A stretch of 64,000 bases of DNA from Planctomycetota bacterium (GTDB taxonomy: Bacteria > Planctomycetota > Phycisphaerae > UBA1845): contig JAJRSP010000132.1 in assembly GCA_024278775.1 (NCBI GenBank), positions 3,060 to 67,059 on the forward strand, in the 5' to 3' direction. Made by a program: the position numbers and the translations under genes. The first letter of the stretch is position 1. Each line of letters begins with the position of its first letter. This document shows, piece by piece, positions 27,463 to 36,391 of the stretch. The notes under the pieces were generated by a model that saw only the letters and a program-made list of their open reading frames with translations, did not search any database and had not been told where the DNA came from.

Positions 27463-28112
27463 TTCACAACTGTGGAACGACTGCCATTCCCACTAACCGG
27501 AATAGGAAGACGCTCCGCCTCCGGCTTGAGAAGCATACGCCGCGTGGAAGCGTGCGGATTGTGGCACGCCGTACAATCGACCGTATCCATCCCACGATGA
27601 TAAGTCGTTAACGCCGAATCCTCGAACTGGGCATCATGGCAACTGGTGCAAAGCACTGCCTGTGAAAAACGCAGTAACGCACTGTGCCGCGAGGCATGCA
27701 TGGTATGGCAGAGGGTGCAATCTTCCCGCAGGGCCGGCGCATGGCGGTACGGTGCCTCCTCGAAATAACGCGTATGGCAATTTCTACAACGGGAGGGCAT
27801 ATCAGCCCGCGGAGCGAATTGCCGATCCGGGTTATGGCACACCTGGCACCGATGCTCTACAAAAGGCCGATGCCGCGACACCGCAAACGGGGTGTTCGGA
27901 CCGGCCATCGCAACCTCACCCGCTGTGATATCTTTCCCGGATTCCAAGGGTTTCCCTATCGCTTCGGTAGCTGGATACTCGAAGAAGAAGTGCATCACAC
28001 GATCACGGGCGGTTCCCGTACACGCCACCGCAAACAACATGACCGCCATGAACCCTATCGCAGGTAGCCAACACAAACGATACAGCAGCGGATTCGGCAA
28101 ACGGCAACGCAT
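27459..28112 (-). CDS. Pentahaem c-type cytochrome lipoprotein
   Basis: A protein of 217 residues. The ATG at 28112 starts a lipoprotein leader with lipobox FAVAC; the frame extends upstream without signal-like character. Five haem sites follow: CQVCH, CRNCH, CTLCH, CTSCH and CTACH, in DmsE/OmaB-like spacing with short linkers (CHTMHASRHS, CHNPHAS). As a lipid-anchored cytochrome it fits the periplasmic partner that docks into the barrel encoded immediately downstream (4-bp overlap). It is the first gene of the run. Confidence 0.9.
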   Translation of the reverse strand: MRCRLPNPLLYRLCWLPAIGFMAVMLFAVACTGTARDRVMHFFFEYPATEAIGKPLESGKDITAGEVAMAGPNTPFAVSRHRPFVEHRCQVCHNPDRQFAPRADMPSRCRNCHTRYFEEAPYRHAPALREDCTLCHTMHASRHSALLRFSQAVLCTSCHDAQFEDSALTTYHRGMDTVDCTACHNPHASTRRMLLKPEAERLPIPVSGNGSRSTVVN

Positions 28113-28295
28113 AGTCACTCCGAACCGGGGTCTCGAGCGCTTCCAAGGAAAAAGATGCGGGGAGTATATGCAGCAACTCCCCTCTCCGCAAGAAACAAAT
28201 GAACCCGTTCCGCGTACCATTTTTTCTTGACACCGAACCAGACACCTACACAATGGCCCGGCGTATATCGTGGTGTTGGACTAAGGGAGCACTTC

Positions 28296-28811
28296 ATGAC
28301 ACGGGCAACTCGAAGAATCTGTTGCGTCTCAATCTTGCTTTGCGCCGGTTGCGGATCGGGCGTACAGGACGCCGTCTTGCTTGCGGGCGAAAGCGGTGCC
28401 CGCACCTTCATCGATATTCTGATATCGGATATCTTCGCCGATCTTCCCGACTTGGTCACGTTCCCTCCGGGCGTCGACACTTCGGCAGACGCCGTGGCGG
28501 AAACTGACGTGGCCACCGACGGTGGCACTGGTACAGACGGTGCCGCGGATACTCCGACGGATAGCGGTGGTGTGGGTGCCGGCTTGACCGGCGTGGCCTC
28601 AAACGGCGAAGCCTTGTTTTCGGCCAACGGCTGCTCAGGGTGTCACTGCCCCGCTGCCGACGCTTGTACTTCCGGCCGCATCAACCTACATGGCGTGCAA
28701 GCAGCCCGGATTGAAGAAAAGACCCAGAGCGATCTCTTTCACACCGGCGGCAAGTTCCCCGACCTGACCGAGCAAGACCTCGTCGACCTCGAAGCGTTCT
28801 TCGCAAGCTAA
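28296..28811 (+). CDS. Monohaem cytochrome c-like lipoprotein
   Basis: A protein of 171 residues. The ATG 28296 follows AAGGGAGC (ribosome site). The leader carries the lipobox LLCAGC. A long low-complexity linker rich in Asp, Thr and Gly (about residues 55-110) leads to a small cytochrome c domain with GEALFSANGCSGCHC, ending in FPDLTEQDLVDLEAFFAS. The missing Met ligand region between haem and tail looks short, so the sixth ligand is unclear. It is divergent from the pentahaem gene and could share its regulation. It may be a surface-exposed or periplasmic single-haem shuttle. Confidence 0.8.
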   Translation: MTRATRRICCVSILLCAGCGSGVQDAVLLAGESGARTFIDILISDIFADLPDLVTFPPGVDTSADAVAETDVATDGGTGTDGAADTPTDSGGVGAGLTGVASNGEALFSANGCSGCHCPAADACTSGRINLHGVQAARIEEKTQSDLFHTGGKFPDLTEQDLVDLEAFFAS

Positions 28812-29099
28812 CGCCTCTCGTTTCGGCAACGGCCCCGTTTGCGAATCCGTCCGCCTGTGACGCCGGCCAGATGAGATGCACGTCTTGCGAAAACCTGCGA
28901 GCATTCCTATTCACGGCAAGGGAATGCGGAATCACCGTGTTGAGCTCACGCCGACGCACCCCACCGCCATCGCCAGCGTCACCAAGAACACGGTGACACA
29001 CTCGTGGATCGACCTCATGCGAGTTCCCTTGTCGTCATATCCTGCCGTGTCGGTTTGTGGCACGGGTCGGATCGTCAAGGCCATCCGGAACAAGGCCGT
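28812..29099. other. Convergent intergenic gap, no gene seen
   Basis: This 288-bp gap lies between the ends of the monohaem gene (plus) and the PD40/TSP3 gene (minus). Both transcripts should stop here, yet I found no strong hairpin followed by a T tract on either strand. Confidence 0.4.
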
Positions 29100-31316
29100 T
29101 CAGGACTGATCCGGTTTTCTACGGCGCGGCGTGCGGCCTATCAGGCACAGGCCCGCGAACATCATCGGAAACGTGATCATCCCAAACGAACCGCAGATCG
29201 ACCGGGGTGGCGTCGTGCTGGAACCATCTGTTCCCGGGTCAGTCGTCGGCACATCGGCACCGGGTTGAACATCGGTGGGCGCATCCGCGCCGCCGCCCGG
29301 GCTATCGGTGCCGGAACCATCGGTACCCGAGCCGCCCGTGCCATTATCACCACCGGTCGTCACACCTCCATCAGGGGAAGCCACCTCCGTCGGATCGCAC
29401 TTGGTACCAATACCGTCCCCGTCAGCGTCCGCCTGATCGTGGTTGGCGATCTGCGGGCAGTTGTCTTCGGTGTCAGGAATGCCGTCACTGTCGTCATCCA
29501 AATCACACGCGTCGCCGTCACCATTGCCGTCGGTATCGATTTGATCGGCGTTGGCATCATTGATGCAGTTATCCAAACAGTCCATCACACCATCGCTATC
29601 GGTGTCCGTGTCGGGCACGCCACATCCACAGACGCCGGGGCTTAGTTTGTCCGGATCATTCGGGCAGGTATCCTGCTGGCCGGGATCCTGACCGCAGTCC
29701 GCCACTTCCACCACACCACACCCGCAAACACCGGGATCGGATTTCGCCGAGTCATCGGGGCAGCCGTCCACGCTATCCATGACGCCGTCGCCGTCCCGAT
29801 CGTCACATACGTCGCCGATGCCGTTGCCGTCGGCGTCGGCCTGATCGGCGTTGGCAGCCGATGGGCAGTTGTAGTCCGCCTCAAAGAAACCGTCACCATC
29901 TAGGTCGAGACCTGAGACATCCCGAAGAAAGATATCCTTCTTGTCGTTTGTGTCATCCGGAACCAAGTCAACCGCAATGCTATGGAACACCACCAGTTGC
30001 CCGTCGGTCGACAGCGACGGACGAGAGCTACTTTCTTTTGGATTACAGGAGGCAGGTGGAACACAAACGGGAGCCGGGTTCGAGCCAGGCGAGCCATCGG
30101 CCTTGGCACTAACCAAAAACAGGCTGCCCGTCACACGATTGACGATATACACCTGCTCTACCCCGTTGGCACCACCGACCACCAAATTGGTCGCCACACT
30201 GCGAAACGAAATAAAACTGCCGTCAGCCGAAAGGGTTGACACCGAACTCGGTCCGTCCGACTCCGTGCCGTCGGCCGCCACGCTGATCCGCGTGGTCACT
30301 CCGGTATCCCGATCATGCAGAAAGACATCATCGACACCGTTGGTGTCACCGGAGACAAGGTTGCTTGCAGAACTCGTAAATGTAATGAAACGGCCGTCAC
30401 CGGATATCGCCGGTCGGGAGCTTTCATTGTTCGCGGCCGTACCATCCGATGCGACACTCACACGCGTTGTCTCACCGGTGTCTCGATCATGCAGAAAGAT
30501 GTCTTCCACGCCATTGGAGTCGCCCGCGACGAGATTGGTCGCCTTGCTACTGAAAACCACGTACCGCCCATCGCTGGAAATCGCCGGCCTATCACTATCG
30601 CCGCCAGTCGCCTGGGCACCCGAGGAATCCACACTCACGCGAGTCGTGGTGCCGCTGACGCGATCGAAAACAAGGATGTCCATATTGCCGTTGGTATCCA
30701 CTTCGCCGGAAACGAGATTGCTGGCTTTTGTGCGGTAGGCAATAAACCGACCGTTGCCCGAAATGGCCGGGCGGTTACTGCTGCCGTTGCCGCGAAAGCC
30801 CAATTCGACTCCGCTGACGAGCGTCGTGGTGCCTGCGACCCGATCGTAAAGAAAGATGTCGCGAGTCGCGTTGTTATCAATCGCAATCAGGTTGGTGGCA
30901 TCGCTACGATAGGCAATGTAGCGACCATCGGCGGAGATCGTCGGACGACCACTGTCACCGTTGGATTCCACACCACCGGGGCCAACGCTGACGCGCGCGA
31001 CCGTACCCGTGGCTCGCTCAACAAGGAAGATGTCTTTGCTGAGGTTCGTATCGCCGGGGATCAGGTTGGTTGCGTTGCTGGAGAACACGACAAACGCCCC
31101 ATCACCCGACACCATCGGTCGCTTGCTGGATTTGTCCGTCTGCACGCCGCCGGCACCGACGTTCACGCGTTCTATCGACTGTCCACGCGCCGGCATAGCG
31201 AACATCACCGCCAGCCCGTACATCGCCACCATCACGCCGTTTCGATAAGCACCGGCAAACCGGTTTGATCGTGTTTTTTCAGTCATCTGATTCGTCTTTG
31301 TCATCAATAGCATCAT
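29100..31316 (-). CDS. Secreted PD40/TolB-like propeller protein with thrombospondin type 3 repeats and C-terminal membrane anchor
   Basis: A protein of up to 738 residues with a signal peptide (MVAMYGLAVMFAMPARG). Residues 50-460 are about eight PD40-type repeats built on SxDGRYxxFxSxATNLxxGDTN...DIFLxDR...TxRVSV. From about 470 to 650 there are calcium-binding TSP3 repeats (DLDGDG, DADGNGIGDVCDDRDGDGV), then a Gly/Asp/Thr-rich spacer. A hydrophobic segment at the end (MITFPMMFAGLCLIG) is followed by RTPRRRK, which has the layout of a C-terminal sorting or anchoring tail. It is probably a surface-displayed protein. The start is uncertain among several in-frame ATGs (31316, 31304, 31286). Confidence 0.82.
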   Translation of the reverse strand: MMLLMTKTNQMTEKTRSNRFAGAYRNGVMVAMYGLAVMFAMPARGQSIERVNVGAGGVQTDKSSKRPMVSGDGAFVVFSSNATNLIPGDTNLSKDIFLVERATGTVARVSVGPGGVESNGDSGRPTISADGRYIAYRSDATNLIAIDNNATRDIFLYDRVAGTTTLVSGVELGFRGNGSSNRPAISGNGRFIAYRTKASNLVSGEVDTNGNMDILVFDRVSGTTTRVSVDSSGAQATGGDSDRPAISSDGRYVVFSSKATNLVAGDSNGVEDIFLHDRDTGETTRVSVASDGTAANNESSRPAISGDGRFITFTSSASNLVSGDTNGVDDVFLHDRDTGVTTRISVAADGTESDGPSSVSTLSADGSFISFRSVATNLVVGGANGVEQVYIVNRVTGSLFLVSAKADGSPGSNPAPVCVPPASCNPKESSSRPSLSTDGQLVVFHSIAVDLVPDDTNDKKDIFLRDVSGLDLDGDGFFEADYNCPSAANADQADADGNGIGDVCDDRDGDGVMDSVDGCPDDSAKSDPGVCGCGVVEVADCGQDPGQQDTCPNDPDKLSPGVCGCGVPDTDTDSDGVMDCLDNCINDANADQIDTDGNGDGDACDLDDDSDGIPDTEDNCPQIANHDQADADGDGIGTKCDPTEVASPDGGVTTGGDNGTGGSGTDGSGTDSPGGGADAPTDVQPGADVPTTDPGTDGSSTTPPRSICGSFGMITFPMMFAGLCLIGRTPRRRKPDQS

Positions 31317-31489
31317 CCACTAATACCCCGCTCTCGAACAATCGTAGGCACAAGAATCCACCGATTCTTCTCCCATAAGACAGGACTGATAAGAGCACCC
31401 AAGCTGGCGCAGGGACACACCACGGCTCGCGACCATTTTTCGGACCCGGTATCACCGGCCTGAGGCCCAAGGTCCGCAGGCACCAGGTG

Positions 31490-31894
31490 CTAGTCATCAC
31501 CCGGAGTCACCACGGAGCCGGCCCGCAGCGTAACGATCTCAGCTTCCAGCCGGGCCAGCCGCTTTTCCAACTTTTTCAGACGTTTCGCTGTTTTGTCGGG
31601 CTTTTTTGGCTTTTTCCAAACGGGAAACGATACATCAACATAAACCGCGTTGTCGCTATTTCCGTTACCATCGTCGATATCACGCCGCCGATAGGTAATC
31701 CCCGTCCTAAGTCCATGCTTCCAGCTAAAGGACAACCCCTGCTGCATGGTCCATTGCGTGCTGTCGGTGTTGTTTTTTTCCTTGTGGCGAAAGGACGCAC
31801 CGAACTTTGTCTTGCTGCGTACCTGCTTCAGCCCGCAGCCCACACACGACACCAACAAGCCACCACTTACCAACAATATCACCAATCTTCGCAT
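31490..31894 (-). CDS. Small lipoprotein with C-terminal coiled coil
   Basis: A protein of 134 residues. ATG 31894 gives a lipoprotein leader (MRRLVILLVSGGLLVSCVGC, lipobox cysteine at 17 or 20). A basic beta-rich middle (FGASFRHKEKN, TGITYRRRD) is followed by a Lys-rich heptad stretch near residues 95-118 (KKLEKRLARLEAEI), a short coiled coil. It is set between two PD40 giants on the same strand. The function is unknown; the coiled coil could serve trimerisation or cell-wall attachment. Confidence 0.72.
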   Translation of the reverse strand: MRRLVILLVSGGLLVSCVGCGLKQVRSKTKFGASFRHKEKNNTDSTQWTMQQGLSFSWKHGLRTGITYRRRDIDDGNGNSDNAVYVDVSFPVWKKPKKPDKTAKRLKKLEKRLARLEAEIVTLRAGSVVTPGDD

Positions 31895-32017
31895 GACGTA
31901 CTCCCAGCAAGAACACTCGTGAGCCGGGGAGTCTACCGAAGAGATCACTTTTCATCCAGCCATTTCGTCATGCTGAAATCGCACCTATGTACTGCGTGCA
32001 ACAAGTTCCACGACTAC

Positions 32018-32157
32018 CTGAGCCGCGGGCCTCAGCCCGCGCGGTTTCGGGAATTCGGGCGAGGCTCGGCGTTCCAGCGCCACGCAAGCGACAGCATGGG
32101 GCTCTCGAGGAGCCGCAACACTTATGGAACACGGCACAAGCGTTGGGGACGCGTGCC
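32018..32157. repeat. Cluster of hairpins downstream of the large PD40 gene, probable dispersed repeat
   Basis: There are at least two clean hairpins: CGCGGGC (32024-32030) with GCCCGCG (32035-32041), loop CTCA, and GGCTC/GAGCC around TCGAG near 32100-32114. Looser pairs lie between and the run ends in GCGTTGGGGACGCGTGCCC next to the gene's TAG stop. They lie just 3' of the minus-strand PD40 gene and may act as a transcription barrier. The text resembles dispersed non-coding repeats I recall in planctomycete genomes. No T tract follows, so a classical terminator is not claimed. Confidence 0.55.
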
Positions 32158-35100
32158 CTACGGGCTACAGCGACCGCACGCATCCGCACAGAAGCCGTCC
32201 ACACAGAACCCACCACCACAGGGCGTATCGGTGGTACAGGCCGTCACTCCACACGTCACCACAGACGGGCAGGTACAGGGACCGAGGATGGCCACATCGT
32301 CTGCATAGGCCACCCCCAAAAACGCACCCACGTCTGCCGCAATATCCTTAAAGTTGACCGAACGATTGGGAAACACGACGTTGGGCCTGAGCTGGGCGCT
32401 GGCTTTGATCGGCGCGGAGGAAGTCCCCAGGAACTTCGCAACGATCCCGCTGATGTCCTTGAAATCAGGCTGCAACTCGGTACCCGGACCGAAAAAGGGA
32501 TCAACGGCATCGCCCCATTTTCCTGTGGATACACTCAGCGGACTCGAAAAACTGGTCGGATCATTCACCGTACCGCAGTTCTGGTTGATGACACGTATTT
32601 CATACGAGGTATCCGGCATAATTTCCGAACCGAACACATGCAAGAGATCCACCGTTCCCCAATCGTGGAACACCGGCTCACACTGCAACGCCGCACCCAC
32701 GAACGTCAGGTTCGGGATCAACACATTCTCCTCGGGGTACAAGTGCGGCAAACCGACCCACCGCTGGGTACCGTTCCACGCGGGGAACTCCGACGAACTC
32801 ACCACCGTCACCTGCAACGCCGTCATCTCATTCGCATTGCCAGGAACGAAGGACACATACCGGCTACGCTCCACACCACTCGGATCGGGTGTGGGGGGTA
32901 TGGCACCGGGGTTAATGAACACGCATGTTCCGATCAACAAGTTGCACGAATCCTGCGTACAGGGCGAGCCGTCATTGCAATCCAAGTCGCTCGAACACTC
33001 TGCAGGTATGATCGAAGCAAGAAAAACATCGCGGGCCAGATTGGTATCTCCGGTGACCAGGTTGGTCGCGTCACTGTAAAACGCCACCGCACTGCCATCG
33101 GCCGTAATCCTGGAAGACCCGCTACCCAGGTCCGACACGAGCCCATTGTTATTCACGCTCACACGCAACGTGGTCACACCACCCGGCTCATCAAACACGC
33201 CGTTCTGATCCGTATCTCGGTCATGCACAAAAATGTCCGCAACTGCGTTCGTATCGGCCGTGACGAGATTCGCAGCAAAACTGCGAAAAGCCACGAAACG
33301 ACCGTCAGCCGACATGGAGGCATCATCACTATCCGGTGTGACGAGTATCGGCGTCGCCGCCTCGGCACCGGTCGAGCTGACATTGGCCCGCTCCACCAGA
33401 CCCGTACCCAGGTCCTTGATGAAAACATCTTCGGAGTAGTTCAAGTCATTCGGAACCAAATTGGTGGCCGGTCCCACCATAGCCATCACCGTACCATCCC
33501 CGGATATTTTGGGGCCGCCGGTTCGCAGATCGCCAGGATCTCCCACCGCGTTGACGCTCACCCGCGTAGTGACGCCATTGGATTCATCAAACACGCCGTT
33601 GTTGTCAGGATCCCGGTCGTGAAGAAAGACATCCAGCACGCCCACACATGCCGGGCAGCCATTCGTATCAAACGAAGGCGCATCTCCCGCCACGAGATTA
33701 TCTGCTTTGCTTCGCATTCCAACAAACCGTCCGTCCGCAGACAATGTCACGCGATCGGTACCGAAATTACCGGCCACACCTGCGGAATCAACGCTGACAC
33801 GAACGGTAGCGCCACTCACGATGTTGTGTACGAACACATCGGTATGCCCCGTGGTATCACCCGGCACCAAATTGGTGGCTTCGCTGATGAAGCCGACCCA
33901 AGTTCCACCGGCTGCCATCCAGGGTCGATCGCTCGGGCCATCACCGGCCACTCCAGAGCCGGACACACTGACGCGCGTCGTCACACCGTTGCCCTCATCC
34001 AAAATACCGTTCAGATCAGGGTCACGATCGCGGACGAAAATGTCCGCCCACCCGATACACGTCGGGCAGGTGACCGAGTCAAAAGGCGGATCGTCACCGG
34101 GCACAAGATTGCTGGCTTTGCTCCAAAACGCGACAAAACGACCATCGCCCGAGAGAGACGGCAAATCGCTGTCGCCATCAACGGTCTGTGCCCCCAGCGA
34201 ACTCACGCTCACCCGCACCGTGGTGTGCAGCGTTCGATCGTGAACAAACACATCCCGAAGAGCGTTGGTGTCGTTCAACACGAGGTTACCGGCTTTGCTT
34301 CGAAACGCGACGAAGCGCCCATCGGCCGAGATGGACGGTCGATTGCACGAGCTGGCAGCCGGCACTCCGGCAGTAGACACGCTCACACGCTCGATCACCT
34401 GGTTCCCCTCATCAAAGATGCCGTTCCCGTCCGGATCGCGGTCGTGAACAAAAATATCGCGCGTCCCGATGCAGGCCGGACAGAGTATCGGATCGAACGT
34501 CGGATCGTCGCCGATGACGAGGTTGGACGCGTCGCTATAAAAGGCCACGTACCTCCCGTCGGCGGAAATCACCGGACGATTACTCAGCCCGTTGCCCTGC
34601 ACGCCGGTGGCGTTGACACTGATTCGGACGGTTTTGTTCAGCACGCGGTCTCGGACAAAAACGTCGGTCACTCCGTTCGTATCGCCGGGTACGAGGTTGT
34701 CGGCATCACTGAAAAAGGCAGCGTAACGTCCATCGTAAGAAAGGGACGCCCGGCCGCTATCCGGTCCGAAGCCCACCGCCTCCGCCAGGTCCGAAGCCAC
34801 ACTCACACGCACCGTGGTCCCCGCCGAACGATCGTGTACAAAAACATCGTCAGCCTGGTTCGTATCCCCGGGGACGAGATTGTCCGAAAGGCTCTTGAAC
34901 TCGACCAGATTTCCATCTGCAGAAAGTTGCGGACGCGTGCTGGCTGCGTTACCCGGGACCCCGGCGGAAGAAACGCTCACCCGCGTGGTGACGCCATCGC
35001 CCTGGTCGAAAACGCCATCGCCCCCCGGATCACGATCGTGAACGAACACGTCGCGCGCCCCGGGGCAGGCCGGACACAACGTCACGTCGAACGTGGGAAG

Positions 35101-35895
35101 ATCCCCCGGTACCAGGTTATCCGCATCGCTGAAGTACGCAACGTACCGACCGTCTGCCGATAAAGATGGGCGATCACTGGTGGCGTTCCCCATGACACCG
35201 GCGGAGCTGAGACTGACCAGCACCGTCGCCCCGCTGATGCGGTCGTGAACGAATACCTGATCGAGACCGTTCGTTCCCGCCGCGATAAGATTCGTGGCTC
35301 GACTGCGAAACGCGATGTAACGCCCATCGGCGGAGATTACGGGGATGTTGCTGCGCCCGTTCGCTTCCACGCCCGTCGAGGAGACGCTCACGCGCGTCGT
35401 CGAAATCTGCCCGGGCTCGTCAAACACGCCGTTCACATCGACATCGCGATCATGCAAAAACACATCACGCTGCCCATTGAAATCACCGGGGACGAGGTTG
35501 TCGGCGTTGCTCGTGAACGTCACAAAACGCCCGTCGCCGGAGATAGACGGCCGATCGCTCTTGGCGTTACCCGGCACACCAGCGGAACTCACACTGACAC
35601 GTACGGTAGTCCCCGTACTACGATCGCGAACAAAAACGTCTCGCACGCCGGTACAAGCGGGACAGCCGGTGCTTGAGGGCGGCCCGTCACCGGGGACGAG
35701 GTTCCACGCATCGCTGTAAAACGCAACGTAGCGACCATCGGCAGAGACCGACGGCCGAGAGCTCGTATCATTGGCTTCTACACCAGCCGCTCCGACACTC
35801 ACGCGAGACAGATTGGTAGCCTGCGTGGGAAGTGTAAAAGCCACAAGTGTTACGGCCACGAGGGCCACCCCGTGTCTGAGGATGCGATTCATCAT
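32158..35895 (-). CDS. Giant secreted PD40-repeat protein with Cys-rich C-terminus (1245 aa)
   Basis: ATG 35895 is preceded by AAGGAAAGAAGAG, a strong ribosome site; a signal peptide follows (VALVAVTLVAFTLPTQA). Residues 30-960 are about 13-15 PD40/TolB-like repeats (PSVSADGRYVAFYSDAWNLV, GDTN, DVFVHDRDPD, TTRVSVSSAGV), enough for two beta-propellers. Many units contain a CPACxGxRD insert with paired cysteines. The last 250 residues hold SDLDCNDGSPCTQDSC and CTTDTPCGGGFCVDGFC, cysteine-rich modules common in large secreted proteins. It is paralogous to the 738-residue protein downstream. A long antisense frame on the plus strand is a composition shadow. Confidence 0.85.
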   Translation of the reverse strand: MMNRILRHGVALVAVTLVAFTLPTQATNLSRVSVGAAGVEANDTSSRPSVSADGRYVAFYSDAWNLVPGDGPPSSTGCPACTGVRDVFVRDRSTGTTVRVSVSSAGVPGNAKSDRPSISGDGRFVTFTSNADNLVPGDFNGQRDVFLHDRDVDVNGVFDEPGQISTTRVSVSSTGVEANGRSNIPVISADGRYIAFRSRATNLIAAGTNGLDQVFVHDRISGATVLVSLSSAGVMGNATSDRPSLSADGRYVAYFSDADNLVPGDLPTFDVTLCPACPGARDVFVHDRDPGGDGVFDQGDGVTTRVSVSSAGVPGNAASTRPQLSADGNLVEFKSLSDNLVPGDTNQADDVFVHDRSAGTTVRVSVASDLAEAVGFGPDSGRASLSYDGRYAAFFSDADNLVPGDTNGVTDVFVRDRVLNKTVRISVNATGVQGNGLSNRPVISADGRYVAFYSDASNLVIGDDPTFDPILCPACIGTRDIFVHDRDPDGNGIFDEGNQVIERVSVSTAGVPAASSCNRPSISADGRFVAFRSKAGNLVLNDTNALRDVFVHDRTLHTTVRVSVSSLGAQTVDGDSDLPSLSGDGRFVAFWSKASNLVPGDDPPFDSVTCPTCIGWADIFVRDRDPDLNGILDEGNGVTTRVSVSGSGVAGDGPSDRPWMAAGGTWVGFISEATNLVPGDTTGHTDVFVHNIVSGATVRVSVDSAGVAGNFGTDRVTLSADGRFVGMRSKADNLVAGDAPSFDTNGCPACVGVLDVFLHDRDPDNNGVFDESNGVTTRVSVNAVGDPGDLRTGGPKISGDGTVMAMVGPATNLVPNDLNYSEDVFIKDLGTGLVERANVSSTGAEAATPILVTPDSDDASMSADGRFVAFRSFAANLVTADTNAVADIFVHDRDTDQNGVFDEPGGVTTLRVSVNNNGLVSDLGSGSSRITADGSAVAFYSDATNLVTGDTNLARDVFLASIIPAECSSDLDCNDGSPCTQDSCNLLIGTCVFINPGAIPPTPDPSGVERSRYVSFVPGNANEMTALQVTVVSSSEFPAWNGTQRWVGLPHLYPEENVLIPNLTFVGAALQCEPVFHDWGTVDLLHVFGSEIMPDTSYEIRVINQNCGTVNDPTSFSSPLSVSTGKWGDAVDPFFGPGTELQPDFKDISGIVAKFLGTSSAPIKASAQLRPNVVFPNRSVNFKDIAADVGAFLGVAYADDVAILGPCTCPSVVTCGVTACTTDTPCGGGFCVDGFCADACGRCSP

Positions 35896-36160
35896 TACTC
35901 TTCTTTCCTTATTCCCAAGACCCACACCACTGGTCCACCTTGGGGGGGCACGAACGACACAGCGGTCAGATGTTTGCGGCCAGCCCCTTCGATCATAGGC
36001 ACCAACTTGGAACGCCGAGAACGACCATTCAACGAGCCCCCCCGTTGCCCCCCGGCAACAAAAAACACCACATGAAGCGGATTCAAACTATCGGACCCCT
36101 CGATCGTTCGCAAGATCATTGGCCTCATACTAGCAGTTCCCAGGGGGAAAAGCTCCAATT

Positions 36161-36204
36161 ATAAGATCGTGCTAAGAAACAGATAAGATTGCGCTAAGAA
36201 ACCG
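36161..36204. repeat. Tandem 22-bp direct repeat in the leader
   Basis: ATAAGATCGTGCTAAGAAAC plus AG (36161-36182) is followed at once by ATAAGATTGCGCTAAGAAAC plus CG (36183-36204); 19 of 22 positions agree. The period of two helical turns (22 bp) would place two protein-binding sites on the same DNA face, as for a regulator that binds direct repeats. Confidence 0.75.
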
Positions 36205-36294
36205 TGCATGGGGCGTTCGTCCTGCTAACATACTGCTGTTATGGGCTCCCGAAGGGGGCCATATTGCTGGACAAAAGATTCTCTTAATCCTAGT

Positions 36295-36310
36295 GTTACT
36301 CATGAGTAAC
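36295..36310. promoter_or_regulatory. Perfect 16-bp palindrome, operator-like
   Basis: GTTACTCATGAGTAAC is its own reverse complement over all 16 positions. It contains an ATG that is in frame with the ABC gene at 36302, but no ribosome site precedes it, so it is more likely to be a dimer-binding site or part of a transcript fold than a start. Confidence 0.6.
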
Positions 36311-36350
36311 GAACGCTTCATGATGACGGCCACACAGCCTTCGATGCAGA

Positions 36351-36371
36351 CGGGAGCGCTGCGCGCTCCCG
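36351..36371. promoter_or_regulatory. Strong hairpin ahead of the ABC exporter
   Basis: CGGGAGCGC (36351-36359) pairs perfectly with GCGCTCCCG (36363-36371) around a TGC loop. It overlaps the 14-bp palindrome CGCTCCCGGGAGCG (36364-36377), so two alternative pairings compete for the same strand, which is a layout compatible with a switch in the leader RNA. Confidence 0.6.
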
Positions 36372-36391
36372 GGAGCGGTCGGATACGAAGC

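Larger units (their letters stand above)
35896..36391. promoter_or_regulatory. Divergent regulatory region upstream of the ABC exporter operon
   Basis: About 500 bp between the PD40 start (minus) and the probable ABC start (plus). It contains a tandem pair of 22-bp repeats, a perfect 16-bp palindrome and a strong 9-bp-stem hairpin (listed separately). The frame of the ABC gene stays open back to 36293, but the palindromes and the lack of a ribosome site argue that this part is leader rather than coding. Confidence 0.5.

Noticed and set aside
28115..28627. Minus-strand frame of 170 codons, Ser/Pro/Val-rich
   Set aside because: It is antisense to the monohaem lipoprotein gene, whose ribosome site, lipobox and CxxCH are all on the plus strand.
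30315..31268. Plus-strand frame of 317 codons
   Set aside because: It is a shadow of the smaller PD40 gene on the minus strand, with the same composition artefact.
31987..35163. Open frame of 1058 codons on the plus strand
   Set aside because: It is antisense to the PD40-repeat gene, whose signal peptide, strong ribosome site and repeated domains are clear. The antisense frame owes its length to the regular repeat and GC-rich third positions; its translation is Arg/His/Thr-rich without any domain.
32158..35895. Regularly spaced similar DNA segments suggesting a CRISPR or satellite array
   Set aside because: The spacing is that of coding PD40 units with synonymous differences; there are no identical 25-40 bp repeats with unique spacers and no cas gene.
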